Positions 1 to 9,200 of a stretch of DNA of 64,000 bases are shown here, in pieces; position 1 is the first letter of the stretch, and every line of letters begins with the position of its first letter. Position numbers and translations under genes: made by a program. The DNA comes from an uncultured Eubacteriales bacterium (GTDB lineage Bacteria; Bacillota; Clostridia; Oscillospirales; CAG-272). The stretch is from assembly GCA_900546695.1 (NCBI GenBank), contig URDX01000001.1, positions 62,001 through 126,000 on the forward strand, in the 5' to 3' direction. Below the pieces are notes generated by a model. That model was not told where the DNA came from and made no database searches. It saw only the letters and a list, made by a program, of their open reading frames with translations.

Positions 1-506
1 TCCTTTATCAGTGCGATAAGCTCGTTGCATATCGCCGGGATAACATTCTTTATCGCCTGCGGGATAACGATGCGCACCATCGTCGTTCTGCGCGACAGTC
101 CGAGCGACAGACCCGCCTCGGTCTGCCCCGCATCGACAGACAGAATACCCGCGCGGATATTCTCGGCAACGTATGCGCCCGAGTTTATACCGAAGGAGAA
201 TATCGCAACAAGCACCTGCGGGAAGCCGCGGACGGTGATGATAACGAACGCCATTATAAAGAGCTGGAGCGCCATCGGTGTGCCGCGTATGACGGTTATG
301 TATATCTTGCACAGCGTACGCGGCAGGAACATGAGCGGGCTCTTTGACTTTGAAAGATTGACGAGTGCAACGACCGTACCGAGCACAAGACCGAGCACGG
401 CGGCGCCGAGCGACATTTCGACGGTCATGAGCAGACCGCTCGCGAAAATGCCCATGAACTTTCCGCTCGTGAAGATCTTTACGAGATTTTCTACTAACTG
501 AACCAT
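1..506 (-). CDS. Amino-acid ABC transporter permease (partial)
   Basis: This is the membrane subunit of a polar amino-acid importer of the HisM/GlnP/ArtQ type; it carries the substrate across the cytoplasmic membrane. Reading leftwards from the ATG at 506, about 168 codons are visible and the 3' end lies beyond the window. Several hydrophobic spans are present, and the EAA-loop region that contacts the ATPase reads EAGLSLGLSRRTTMVRIVIP. An AAGGAAGG-like ribosome site lies about 7 nt before the start. The binding-protein gene is immediately upstream on the same strand, with a hairpin between them; the ATPase is presumably off the left edge. The opposite-strand frame here is a shadow. Family assignment is firm; the exact amino acid is unknown. 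Confidence 0.88.
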   Translation of the reverse strand, partial: MVQLVENLVKIFTSGKFMGIFASGLLMTVEMSLGAAVLGLVLGTVVALVNLSKSKSPLMFLPRTLCKIYITVIRGTPMALQLFIMAFVIITVRGFPQVLVAIFSFGINSGAYVAENIRAGILSVDAGQTEAGLSLGLSRRTTMVRIVIPQAIKNVIPAICNELIALIK

Positions 507-574
507 TTTGTTTTCCTTCCGTTATCGGTTCGGGACGGTCCGTGCCGACAAGACCGCATCCGCCTTATATACAC

Positions 575-601
575 GAAAAAAGACGCAGAAGCGCCTTTTT
601 C
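575..601. terminator. Intergenic hairpin between binding protein and permease
   Basis: A short GC stem (GACGC / GCGCC with an AGAA loop) is flanked by an A-run on one side and a T-run on the other, so it resembles a two-way intrinsic terminator. It lies between the binding-protein stop (625) and the permease start (506). The likely role is partial termination or mRNA 3'-end protection, giving more binding protein than permease. This is inferred from structure and position. Confidence 0.6.
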
Positions 602-624
602 GCAATCAGGTATTATAGGACCTA

Positions 625-1521
625 TCAGCCTACGTTGAAGTGCTGTGCAACGAGCTTGTCGATAGCATTCTCGCCGTCTGCATCGACATCGTTGATCATT
701 TCGTTAAGAACACCGTTGATAGCGTCGAGCAGCTCGGTCTTACCCTTGGTCACGCAGATAGCGTACTGCTCGGATGTTGCAGAATCGGCTGCGCCGTCCT
801 CACCCTTGTAGTAAAGAGGGAGTGCAACATAGTCGCTGTTCTTGGAAACGATGTAGGTTGCAGGAAGCTTATCAACAACGACAGCGTCGATCTGGTTAGC
901 GCCGATAGCATCGACTGCAAGCTGTGCGTTATCGTACTTAACTCTCTCGCTGCCCGTATCTGCGAGCACGCCGCCATCTACCTCGTCGCTGACAAAGATA
1001 TCACCGGTGGTATCCTGCTGAACGCCTATCTTCTTGCCTGCAAGGTCGTTCCAGAGAATGTACTCCGTGCCGTCCTCAGCCTTTGTGGTGTTTACGGTGC
1101 CTTCCTTATAGATCACATACTGGATGCTCTCATAGTAAGGAACGGAGAAGTCTACCTGCTGCTTTCTCGCCTCGGTGATGGTGATGCCCGCGGCGCCGCA
1201 GTCGCAGAGCTTACCTGCGCTTACATTATCGACGATAACGCTGAAATCAACATTCTGGAACTCTACGGTGGTGTTCATCTTTGCCGCCACCTTGTTCATG
1301 ATGTCGATATCGACGCCGACGATGTCGTTGCCGTCGAAATACTCAAAGGGAGCAAAATATGCGTTGGTCTGAACAACGATGGGCTCTGCAGCTGCGCTGC
1401 CGCCGTTTGCAGCGGTCGTGGTTTCGGAGCCGTCGGCTGCCGTCTTTCCGCAGGATGCTGCGGAGAGAGCCATAAGTGCGGCAAGCGCCGCAAGTGCTGT
1501 TTTCTTCATGAAGTTCTTCAT
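625..1521 (-). CDS. Amino-acid ABC transporter substrate-binding lipoprotein
   Basis: Extracellular solute-binding protein of family 3 (SBP_bac_3), 298 residues. It should be a lipoprotein that captures a polar amino acid outside the membrane and hands it to the downstream permease. The N-terminus has lysines, a hydrophobic stretch and a lipobox ending AASC at about residue 24, followed by a Ser/Thr/Ala-rich linker. The mature part contains the family pattern APFEYFDGNDIVGVDIDIM and a later FSVPYYES segment. The start at 1521 has GAGG 9 nt upstream; a second Met four codons in is possible. A consensus promoter lies at 1641-1669. The ligand cannot be read from the sequence. Confidence 0.92.
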   Translation of the reverse strand: MKNFMKKTALAALAALMALSAASCGKTAADGSETTTAANGGSAAAEPIVVQTNAYFAPFEYFDGNDIVGVDIDIMNKVAAKMNTTVEFQNVDFSVIVDNVSAGKLCDCGAAGITITEARKQQVDFSVPYYESIQYVIYKEGTVNTTKAEDGTEYILWNDLAGKKIGVQQDTTGDIFVSDEVDGGVLADTGSERVKYDNAQLAVDAIGANQIDAVVVDKLPATYIVSKNSDYVALPLYYKGEDGAADSATSEQYAICVTKGKTELLDAINGVLNEMINDVDADGENAIDKLVAQHFNVG

Positions 1522-1640
1522 AATAACATGCCTCTTTCAAACAATACTTTAATGATTCGGTAACGTGTAAAAGCATCGACATATGGGTTTGAAACGAAAA
1601 ACTGAATGTTTATACACGATATCTCGCTTTGATGTGTATG

Positions 1641-1669
1641 ATTATACGTCTTTTTGCGATAAAAATCAA
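1641..1669 (-). promoter_or_regulatory. Sigma-A promoter of the amino-acid ABC operon
   Basis: On the minus strand, TTGATT (1664-1669) and TATAAT (1641-1646) are separated by 17 bp. The -35 box overlaps a perfect 10-bp palindrome, ATCAATTGAT (1665-1674), which may be an operator. The 5' leader to the binding-protein start would be about 110 nt. Apart from this, the 336-bp gap 1522-1857 shows no gene. Confidence 0.75.
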
Positions 1670-1857
1670 TTGATATATCTAACAGATTATAACAAATTCG
1701 CGCGGCGCGAGTCGTAAATTATGCACAAACGTATGATGCTCCGCATATAATATCCTGCCGAGCGTCAGGAATTATTATACATGGCACGCGGTGCTTTTCC
1801 GTATAAAACAGATAATATTCGAATTTTCGGGCGAATAATGCAGAAAAGGAGCGTTTT

Positions 1858-2430
1858 ATGATAAAGGTATTCATAGATCAGGGGCACAACCCCGCCAACC
1901 CCAACGCAGGTGCGGAGGGCAACGGACTGCGCGAGCAGGATCTTGTATATGAGATAGGCGTGCGTCTCGCGGCTCTGCTAAATGCAGATCCCGAGTTTGA
2001 AGCGCGGCTCTCGCGCAACAGTCCGACAGAAATACTCGGCGAGACAACGGCGCAGAGTCTGCGCGCACGGACAGACGCGGCAAACAGCTGGGGAGCTGAT
2101 ATTTTCATCTCTCTGCACGCAAACGCAAGCACCATCGCATCGGCAAGCGGCAGTGAGGGACTTGTATACAAGATACCCTCTGCCGCCTATACCCTGTCGG
2201 AGGATATCCTGACCGAGCTGTCGCTTGCAACGGGTCTGCAGGACCGCGGAACAACGGCGCGTCCCGGTCTGTACGTGCTGCGCAAAACGACGATGCCCGC
2301 CGTGCTTGTAGAGCTCGGATTTATAACAAACGCGGGCGACGCGGCACTCATGCGTGATGAGCCCGAGCTGTTCGCCCGCGGAGTATATGAGGGGATACGT
2401 CGGTATTACCGACTTCCGACGACCGACTGA
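1858..2430 (+). CDS. N-acetylmuramoyl-L-alanine amidase (Amidase_3)
   Basis: A 190-residue zinc amidase that would cut the bond between MurNAc and L-alanine in peptidoglycan. The whole protein is a single Amidase_3 domain. The expected zinc ligands are visible: His10 in DQGHNP, Glu26 in LREQDL and His87 in SLHANA; the catalytic Glu152 is in VELGFITN. There is no signal peptide or binding module, so it either acts in the cytoplasm or mother cell, as some spore-cortex amidases do, or is exported by another route. An AAGGAG site lies 8 nt before the ATG. It is monocistronic and converges on the LRR gene 24 nt away. The biological role (germination, division or phage-related lysis) is open. Confidence 0.9.
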   Translation: MIKVFIDQGHNPANPNAGAEGNGLREQDLVYEIGVRLAALLNADPEFEARLSRNSPTEILGETTAQSLRARTDAANSWGADIFISLHANASTIASASGSEGLVYKIPSAAYTLSEDILTELSLATGLQDRGTTARPGLYVLRKTTMPAVLVELGFITNAGDAALMRDEPELFARGVYEGIRRYYRLPTTD

Positions 2431-2454
2431 TATCGAGGTCTGGATGCGCTGCGC

Positions 2455-3303
2455 TTACTCCTCCGAGAATTTAATACCGTAGCGTGTCGCGTACTTTTCC
2501 CCGCCGCTGCCGCTCGGAGCGTATATCGTAAGCTCGGCGGAGCACGCATAAAGCGCGCCCTCTGCAAGCACTGCAGAGCTGCCGACGTGTATCTCGGTAA
2601 GCGATGTGCAGTAAGCAAAGGCGTACTCGCCTATCTTTTTAATGCTCTGCGGCAGACTTACATCGGTCAGCGCGGTGCAGCCCGAAAAGGCGCGCGCGGG
2701 CAGCGATGTTATACCCTCCTCCGCCGTCACGGCGGTGAGCGAGGTGCAGCCCTCAAAGGCGTAATCGCCTATCTTCTCGACCGTTTTCGGCAGAGTAACA
2801 GCGGTAAGCGCCGAGCCGGAGAATGCATATCTGCCGATCACCGAAAGGCACGGCGGGAACGACACCTCACCGAGCGCCGTACCCGAAAAGGCATACATAC
2901 CTATCGTCGTAACGCTCGGCATCTCGACCGACGTCAGCTTGTAGCAGCCTTCAAAAGCGCGTGTTCCGATAATGACCACCGACTCGGGCAGCGACACCGA
3001 TATCAGCGTTTCAGCCGATGCGGTAAACGCATGCTCGCCGATGCTCATAACGGTCAGCGAGCCGCAGACGTCGGGCAGCGCGGGCGACGGGTCGCTGCCG
3101 CTGTACCCCGTTATCTCGGCGTAATCCTTGTAGAGCGCGAAGGTCCAGTCACCCTCCTGCTCGTTTGAAACGAACGAAGAATCGGGCAACGGACTTGTCG
3201 TAATAACGGTTCCCGTCCCCGCATCCTCACCGCAGCCCGCGAGCAGCGGAGCGACAGCCGTGACGCAGAGAATGAGCGAGAGCACGCAGATGTCTTTTTT
3301 CAT
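2455..3303 (-). CDS. Leucine-rich-repeat (LRR_5, BspA-like) lipoprotein
   Basis: A 282-residue secreted lipoprotein with an LLAGC lipobox near residue 25. After a short linker it consists of tandem LRR_5 repeats of about 23 residues with the pattern L..V.LP.....IG.YAF.GC.SLT, as found in BspA-type surface proteins of gut bacteria and protists, which often bind proteins or carbohydrates. The ORF is open upstream to 4062, but the start at 3303 is chosen because GGAGGT sits 7 nt before it, a signal peptide follows, and a promoter lies at 3444-3472. The longer frame would run through rbfA on the other strand. The function beyond surface binding is unknown. Confidence 0.85.
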   Translation of the reverse strand: MKKDICVLSLILCVTAVAPLLAGCGEDAGTGTVITTSPLPDSSFVSNEQEGDWTFALYKDYAEITGYSGSDPSPALPDVCGSLTVMSIGEHAFTASAETLISVSLPESVVIIGTRAFEGCYKLTSVEMPSVTTIGMYAFSGTALGEVSFPPCLSVIGRYAFSGSALTAVTLPKTVEKIGDYAFEGCTSLTAVTAEEGITSLPARAFSGCTALTDVSLPQSIKKIGEYAFAYCTSLTEIHVGSSAVLAEGALYACSAELTIYAPSGSGGEKYATRYGIKFSEE

Positions 3304-3443
3304 TTGTTTTACCTCCGTTTGGGTATATGGAGCGTCGGTGTCTGTCGGGATACATGACCCCATCGCGGCACCGCGGAGCATACGGCATAACGGATACCGA
3401 GACAGATACCTCGGCAGCAGCCGTGCAGAGCCCCGCACCGACA

Positions 3444-3472
3444 ATTGTACACTATACCGCGCAAAAACGCAA
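3444..3472 (-). promoter_or_regulatory. Promoter of the LRR lipoprotein gene
   Basis: Minus strand TTGCGT (3467-3472), 17-bp spacer, TACAAT (3444-3449). The leader to the start at 3303 is about 130 nt and contains a short CCGAG/CTCGG stem. Confidence 0.6.
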
Positions 3473-3542
3473 GTATATTTCGCCTTTTCCGTCCGTGCGG
3501 CGTGAGAGTACATCTTTTTTTCGTTTATTTTCCGTCTATGTA

Positions 3543-3570
3543 TTGAATTTCGGCATTTTTTTGGTAGAAT
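3543..3570 (+). promoter_or_regulatory. Promoter for the rbfA operon
   Basis: TTGAAT (3543-3548), 16-bp spacer, TAGAAT (3565-3570), about 50 nt before the rbfA ATG. An overlapping TATAAT at 3570-3575 is an alternative -10 box with no good -35 at 17 bp. Confidence 0.55.
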
Positions 3571-3618
3571 ATAATGATGAAGAATACAACGACTGTACAG
3601 AAAACGAAAGGATGCGAA

Positions 3619-4083
3619 ATGGCAAGATACAGACAGGGACGAATCAACGGCGAGATAACCCGCGAAATGACATCTATCGTGCGCGACGTAAAGGACCCGC
3701 GCGTGAGCGACGCAATGATATGCATAACCGGTGCGGACTGCTCCGCCGACCTTAAATTCTGCAAGATATACTACTCCACCATGCTCACGGGCGACGAAGC
3801 AAAGGATGTCGCTCGTGGGCTGCGCAGCGCTGCGGGCTTTATCCGCGGTCAGCTCGCAAAGCGGCTGAACATGCGCAACACCCCCGAGCTCACCTTTGTG
3901 CTCGACACCTCCGTCGAGCAGGGTGTGCACATAGCGGGCATTCTGAATAAGATAAGCGAGGAGCTTGCATCCCGTCCCGTCGTCGAGAGCGACGAGACTG
4001 CGGGAGATGGGACAGATAACACCGATGATGAGGGCTTTGTCACCGAATCCGAGGATGGGCATGACGGGGAGTCAGAAATATGA
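3619..4083 (+). CDS. rbfA: Ribosome-binding factor A
   Basis: RbfA binds the 30S subunit and assists maturation of the 16S rRNA 5' end, and is important in the cold. The 154-residue frame from MARYRQGRIN contains the family core (EITREMTSIVRDVKDPRVS and KIYYSTM) with its KH-like fold, then an extended acidic tail (about residues 120-154, rich in Asp/Glu/Ser) that is longer than in most orthologues. The start at 3619 has AAAGGA 7 nt upstream; an earlier ATG at 3574 would add residues not seen in the family. The stop overlaps the nrnA start as ATGA, implying translational coupling. rbfA-nrnA-truB is a common Firmicutes order. Confidence 0.93.
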   Translation: MARYRQGRINGEITREMTSIVRDVKDPRVSDAMICITGADCSADLKFCKIYYSTMLTGDEAKDVARGLRSAAGFIRGQLAKRLNMRNTPELTFVLDTSVEQGVHIAGILNKISEELASRPVVESDETAGDGTDNTDDEGFVTESEDGHDGESEI

Positions 4084-5087
4084 CCGCCCGCGAGCTGACC
4101 GTCCGGGAGGCGGCGGAGCTGCTTAAGGCGCAGGACAATATACTCGTAGTTTGTCACGCGCATCCGGACGGCGACGCGGTAGGCAGCGGAGTTGCGCTCG
4201 AACGGATGCTCACTGTGCTCGGAAAAACGGCATATCTCGTCTGCGCGGACACCGTACCGCATCAGCTGCGTTTTCTGCTCGGCTATCGCCCGTGCGGACG
4301 TGCCGGCGATGCCGATGCACTGCGCCCCGAGCTGCTTCCCGAGGAATTTTCGCCGAGCTTTATCGTAACGGTTGATGTTGCCTCGATTGAGCTTACCGGG
4401 ATGGCTGAGAGACTTGAAGGAAAGGTTGATCTCAAGATAGACCACCATTCGATGGGCGGTGACTTTGCCCCGCTCTCGCTGATGTACCGTGGCTCGAGCG
4501 CATGCGGAGAGGTGATATACGACCTTGCCGAGCAGCTGGGTCTGCTCGATATCGAGGCTGCAAGTGCGCTTTATGCAGCCGTGTCGTCCGATTCGGGTTC
4601 ATTCCGCTTTGACTCGGTCACGCCCGACACAATCATGCGCGTCTACGGCATGATGCGCCTCGGCATCGATCACAGCTACATAGCGGAGCAGCTTTACAAC
4701 TCCCGCACTCAGGCGGAGATGGCGGCTCAGCGGGTCGCACTGAACAACCTCGAATATTTCGCGGGCGGGCGCATCGCGATTACGCATATCAGCTTTGCCG
4801 ACTTTGAGCGGGGTGAATTCACCTACGCGGATACGGGCTCGCTAAATGCAATGCCGATAATGATAGACGGAGTTGAGCTCAGCCTTGTTGCAAAGGAGGA
4901 GCGCGCAGGGCACTACCGTGTTTCTACGCGCAGCAGGCGCGGAATAGCCGCGAATAAATTCTGCGCACGCTTCGGCGGCGGCGGGCACGACCGTGCTGCG
5001 GGAATGTCCGCAGATGCGGCAAGCTATGAGGTGCTGCGGAATACTCTCATCGCCGCGGCACTCGAGATTTTCGATTTCGATGCATGA
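4080..5087 (+). CDS. nrnA: DHH-family oligoribonuclease / pAp phosphatase
   Basis: NrnA degrades very short RNAs (nanoRNA) to mononucleotides and dephosphorylates pAp from sulfate and CoA metabolism. The 335-residue protein has an N-terminal DHH domain with metal ligands in CHAHPDGDAVGSG (about 25-37), TVDVAS (about 97-102) and the DHH triad at 121-123 (KIDHHSMG). The C-terminal DHHA1 domain ends with the substrate-binding loop FGGGGHDRAAG. It overlaps rbfA by 4 nt and is followed by a 122-bp gap before truB with no obvious gene or terminator. All key residues are present, so the assignment is firm. Confidence 0.93.
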   Translation: MTARELTVREAAELLKAQDNILVVCHAHPDGDAVGSGVALERMLTVLGKTAYLVCADTVPHQLRFLLGYRPCGRAGDADALRPELLPEEFSPSFIVTVDVASIELTGMAERLEGKVDLKIDHHSMGGDFAPLSLMYRGSSACGEVIYDLAEQLGLLDIEAASALYAAVSSDSGSFRFDSVTPDTIMRVYGMMRLGIDHSYIAEQLYNSRTQAEMAAQRVALNNLEYFAGGRIAITHISFADFERGEFTYADTGSLNAMPIMIDGVELSLVAKEERAGHYRVSTRSRRGIAANKFCARFGGGGHDRAAGMSADAASYEVLRNTLIAAALEIFDFDA

Positions 5088-5209
5088 TCGGCTGCAGGCA
5101 TCGCGCACGGTAGTTGAAAACGTCTCGCACGGCAGCTGCCTGCATCATGCACAGCCGCAAATGTCATGCGCGGCATCGCACCACCATTACACACAACAGG
5201 AGATAACAT

Positions 5210-6145
5210 ATGGCAAAGCAGAATCGCTACATAGGCGATACAGCCTGCGGCGTTCTGCCGCTTATCAAGGACAGCGGAATGACGAGTCATGACGCTGTTT
5301 TTGCCGTGCGGCGGCTCTATTCCACCGCGCGCGTCGGTCACACGGGAACGCTCGACCCGATGGCAAGCGGTGTACTCATCGTACTTGTCGGGCGCAGCGC
5401 AAAGGCGACGGAATACATACTGCACGACCGAAAGCGCTATACAGCTACCCTCCGTCTCGGCATTGAGACCGATACCGAGGACATCTGCGGCAGCGTAACA
5501 GCGAGCCGGGAGCCGCCGTCGGAGCTTGATATACCGGACATCATACATCATTTCACGGGCGAGCAGAAGCAGATACCGCCGATGTACAGTGCGATAAAAA
5601 TCGGCGGGCAGAAGCTGCTCGATCTCGCACGTCAGGGTATAACGATAGAGCGCGAGCCGAGGGATATAAACATTTTCTCGCTCGATATCAGCCGCACCGA
5701 CCGCGCGGACGAGCTGCTGCTCGACGTTTGCTGCTCGGGCGGCACGTACATACGCACGCTGTGCGCCGACATCGGCAGCTATATCGGCTGCGGCGGCTGC
5801 ATGGCATCGCTGCTGCGGACAGAGAATTCGGGCTTTTCGGAGTCCGACTGCGTCACCCTCTCCGCCCTCTCCGAGATGACCGAGCAGCAGCGGCTTGAGC
5901 TGCTGCGCCCGACCGAATCGCTTTTTTCCGATCTGCCGTCGCTCACGCCGAATAAGTTCAATGCGCATCTGTTGCGCAGCGGATGCACCGTGCTGTGCGG
6001 AAAGCTCGGCATACCCGAGGAGCGCAGCACGGTCGGCGAAAGACTGCGGCTCTGCGATGAGCGCGGATTCTTTTCACTCGGCGAGGTAGTAGAGACCGAA
6101 GAAGGAGCAGCAGTTAAGCCCATCAAAAAATTCCGTCTCGACTGA
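5210..6145 (+). CDS. truB: tRNA pseudouridine-55 synthase TruB
   Basis: TruB isomerises U55 in the T-loop of most tRNAs. The 311-residue protein has the family signature GMTSHDAV and the catalytic loop VGHTGTLDPMASG with Asp49, then the conserved PPMYSAIKI-type segment and GGTYIRTL in the second half of the catalytic domain; the C-terminal part is a short PUA-like extension. CAGGAG lies 8 nt before the ATG. The residue run before GMTSH is LIKDSG rather than the common DKP.G, a modest deviation. It is the third gene of the rbfA operon; ribF, which often follows truB, is absent and addB follows after 62 nt. Confidence 0.94.
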   Translation: MAKQNRYIGDTACGVLPLIKDSGMTSHDAVFAVRRLYSTARVGHTGTLDPMASGVLIVLVGRSAKATEYILHDRKRYTATLRLGIETDTEDICGSVTASREPPSELDIPDIIHHFTGEQKQIPPMYSAIKIGGQKLLDLARQGITIEREPRDINIFSLDISRTDRADELLLDVCCSGGTYIRTLCADIGSYIGCGGCMASLLRTENSGFSESDCVTLSALSEMTEQQRLELLRPTESLFSDLPSLTPNKFNAHLLRSGCTVLCGKLGIPEERSTVGERLRLCDERGFFSLGEVVETEEGAAVKPIKKFRLD

Positions 6146-6207
6146 GCAGCACACGCCCGTCGGGCACAGCACAAATAAACAGCACAATTAAAGAGAAAGG
6201 AAACGCC

Positions 6208-9200
6208 ATGATAACCGAGCTACAGGGAGTCGCAGGCAGCGGCAAAAGCAGCAGAATATACACTCTCATCGGCGAGAGCCTTGCGGCGGGCAGGGCCGTT
6301 TTTCTCGTTGTGCCCGAGCAGACGGCGGTCAGCGCGGAGCGGCGGCTGTCGGTCTACTGTGCCGAGCACGGCATACCGACTGTCGACCTTGAAATCGTCT
6401 CGTTCCGCCGACTCGCAAACCGTGTTTTCCGCGAATACGGCGGACTTTCATACCGATACATCGGTCAGGGCGGAAAGGCTGTCATAGCATGGCGCGTGCT
6501 GAGTCAGCTCAGCGATGAGCTGCGCCATTTTCGCGGCATCTCGCTCTCCGACATCAGCTCGGTAACCGCAATGTGCACACAGCTCGACGAGCTCCGCTCA
6601 GGCGGAATCTCACCGACGGTGCTCGAGCGCGCCGCAGATCAGCTCGGCGAAGGTGCTCTCGCGGACAAGCTGCGCGACCTGTCGCTCATCTCGGCTGCGT
6701 ACGGAGCGCTGCTCTCGATCGATCACGACGACCCGAAGGAGGACATCACCCGTCTTGCGGAGCTGCTTGAAGAGCATGATTTCTTTGCGGGAAAGGACGT
6801 TTTTCTCGATTCCTTCTACGGCTTTACGCCCGATGAGTTCCGCGTTATCGGCAGAATGATGAAAACGGCGGACAACCTCACGATAGCGCTGCAATCGGCG
6901 GGAGAGGACAGCCCGTTCCGCGATTCCGCATATGCCACCGAGCGGCGGCTGCACGGTCTGTTGCCGAGCGGAATGAAATTACATACCGAACGACTGAACG
7001 CCCCCGTCGGTGCGCGCGCACCGCTGCTGCGCGATCTCACCGCATGCCTTTCCGCCGGCGAGCACAAAATGCTGCATGACACCGACGGCAGAACGGCTCT
7101 CTACGTCTGCCGCGACCGATACGAGGAGGCGGAGGCGGCAGCCGCCGAGATACTTACACACATTCGCTCTGGCGGGCGCTTTTCGGACTGCGCGGTCATT
7201 GTCCGCCGCACATCCGACTGGGAGGGCATCGCCGACTCAGTCTTTGCGCGGCACGGTATTCCCTGCTTTATCAGCAGGCGCAGCGACGCGGTCAAAGACC
7301 CCGCCGTCAGGCTCATAACCGCTTCTCTCGAGGCAGTCGGGCACGGCTGGCGCACCGAAGACGTTATCGAAATCCTGAAAACGGGTCTTTCGCCGCTCAC
7401 CGCCGAGCAGTGTGATACGCTCGAGATATATGCCTCCTCATGGCACATCCGCGGCAGACGGTGGTATGACGAATACGAGTGGAACATGAATCCGAGCGGC
7501 TACAGCAGCACGCTCGGCAGCGACGACATTCAGGTGCTCGAGACGGTCAACGCCGCACGCGAGAAGCTTGTACCGCCGCTGATGCTGCTCGATCTCGGCA
7601 GCAGTACGGTGGAGCGCTACTGCCGCGCTATATACTCGTATCTGCTCAAGCTCGGCCTCGCGGAGCGCATCGCCGCGACGGGAGAGGATGAGTCCGTGCG
7701 GCTGTGGAACGCGATAATAGACGCGCTCGACACCCTTTCATCCATCGCGGGCGAGCTCACCGTTAACGCGGACACAATGTCAAAGCTCGTCCGTCTGTCA
7801 CTCGCGGGAGTTACGATAGGACGTATCCCGACCTGTGTCGATGAGGTCACTGTCGGCGCGGCGGATCTCTACCGTCCCGACGGATGCAGGCTTGCGCTAC
7901 TGCTCGGCTGCTGCGACGGCGAGTTTCCGTCCGCCCCCGCCGAAACGGGGCTGCTGAGCGAGCGCGACCGCGAACGACTCTGCGAGCTCGGCATCAACAT
8001 CGGCAGAGACCCCGCTGCTGCGCTGTCCGACGAATTTCTCTATTTCTACATGGCGCTCTCCGCTCCGAGCGAGCGTCTTGTTCTCACGCGCCATACAGCC
8101 TCCGACGGCGCTGCGGTCTGCCCGCCGTCGGACGGATGGGAGACGGTCGCGGGAATGCTCGACGGCGCTGCGCCCGTGCAGTTTTCACTGCTGCCGCCCG
8201 CCGCCCGCGTTTTCAGCGCGGCATCGGCGCTCGATTGGGCACTCGGTGACGACGGCATCGCGGCAATGAACGTCTGCGGCACCGCGCTTGCACGTATCCC
8301 CGAATTCGCCGCAAAACTCGAGAGCCGCGGCGCGGCTGTATCGGTTTCGCGTGCAACGCTCGGTCGCGCCGTCGCAGAGGCTATCTACGGCGATACGCTG
8401 AATATGAGCAATTCCATGATAGAGACCTATTCCGCATGCGCCTTTTCATATTTCGGAAAATACGTGCTCGGTCTCGGCGAGACGGGCGGCGCCGACTTCC
8501 GCGCATCGGATGTAGGCAACTATATTCACGATATGCTCGAGCATTTCGTCTCCGAGCTCAGCGCAGGCAGACTGCCCGCAGAAGAGAGCGACGCAGGAGA
8601 GTACGGCAGATTTGTCGACGAGGAAAGCACGCGATACGAGCACGACATTCTTCGCGGGACGGAGCCCGACGCGCGTCAGCGGAGTCTGTTTCACAGACTG
8701 CGTCGCACCGCGCGGCTGCTCGTCACCGATATGGCGGATGAGCTGCGTCACAGCGCATTCAAGCCCGCATTTTTTGAGCTGCCGTTCGGCGCGGGCGAGG
8801 AGATACCGCCCGTCTCGGTGGAATCAGGCGGCATGACTGCGCGGCTCGACGGCAAAATAGACCGCGTAGACCTGTGCAGAAAGGGCGACGAGCTGCTTGT
8901 AAAGGTGACCGACTACAAGACGGGCACCGTGCCCGATCTCGCCGACTCACCGTCAACGGGAAAGGGCATGCAGCTGCTGATATATCTGCTCGCACTCTGC
9001 CGCGACGACGGAAGCTTGAAGCGTTTGCTCGACGACGGCTATGCCGCGCACGGCGGTTATTCCGATGGCACGGCTGACACCGCCGCATCGTGCGACGGCA
9101 ATATGATATGCGACAGCGTGAGCGGCTCGGACGGCAAAATCATCACCGACAGCAAGAGCGGCTTGGTCAGCAAAAGCGGTACAACGGGTAACAATCGCGG

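Noticed and set aside
5088..5209. Small gene between nrnA and truB
   Set aside because: Frames are short and have no ribosome site; spacer only.
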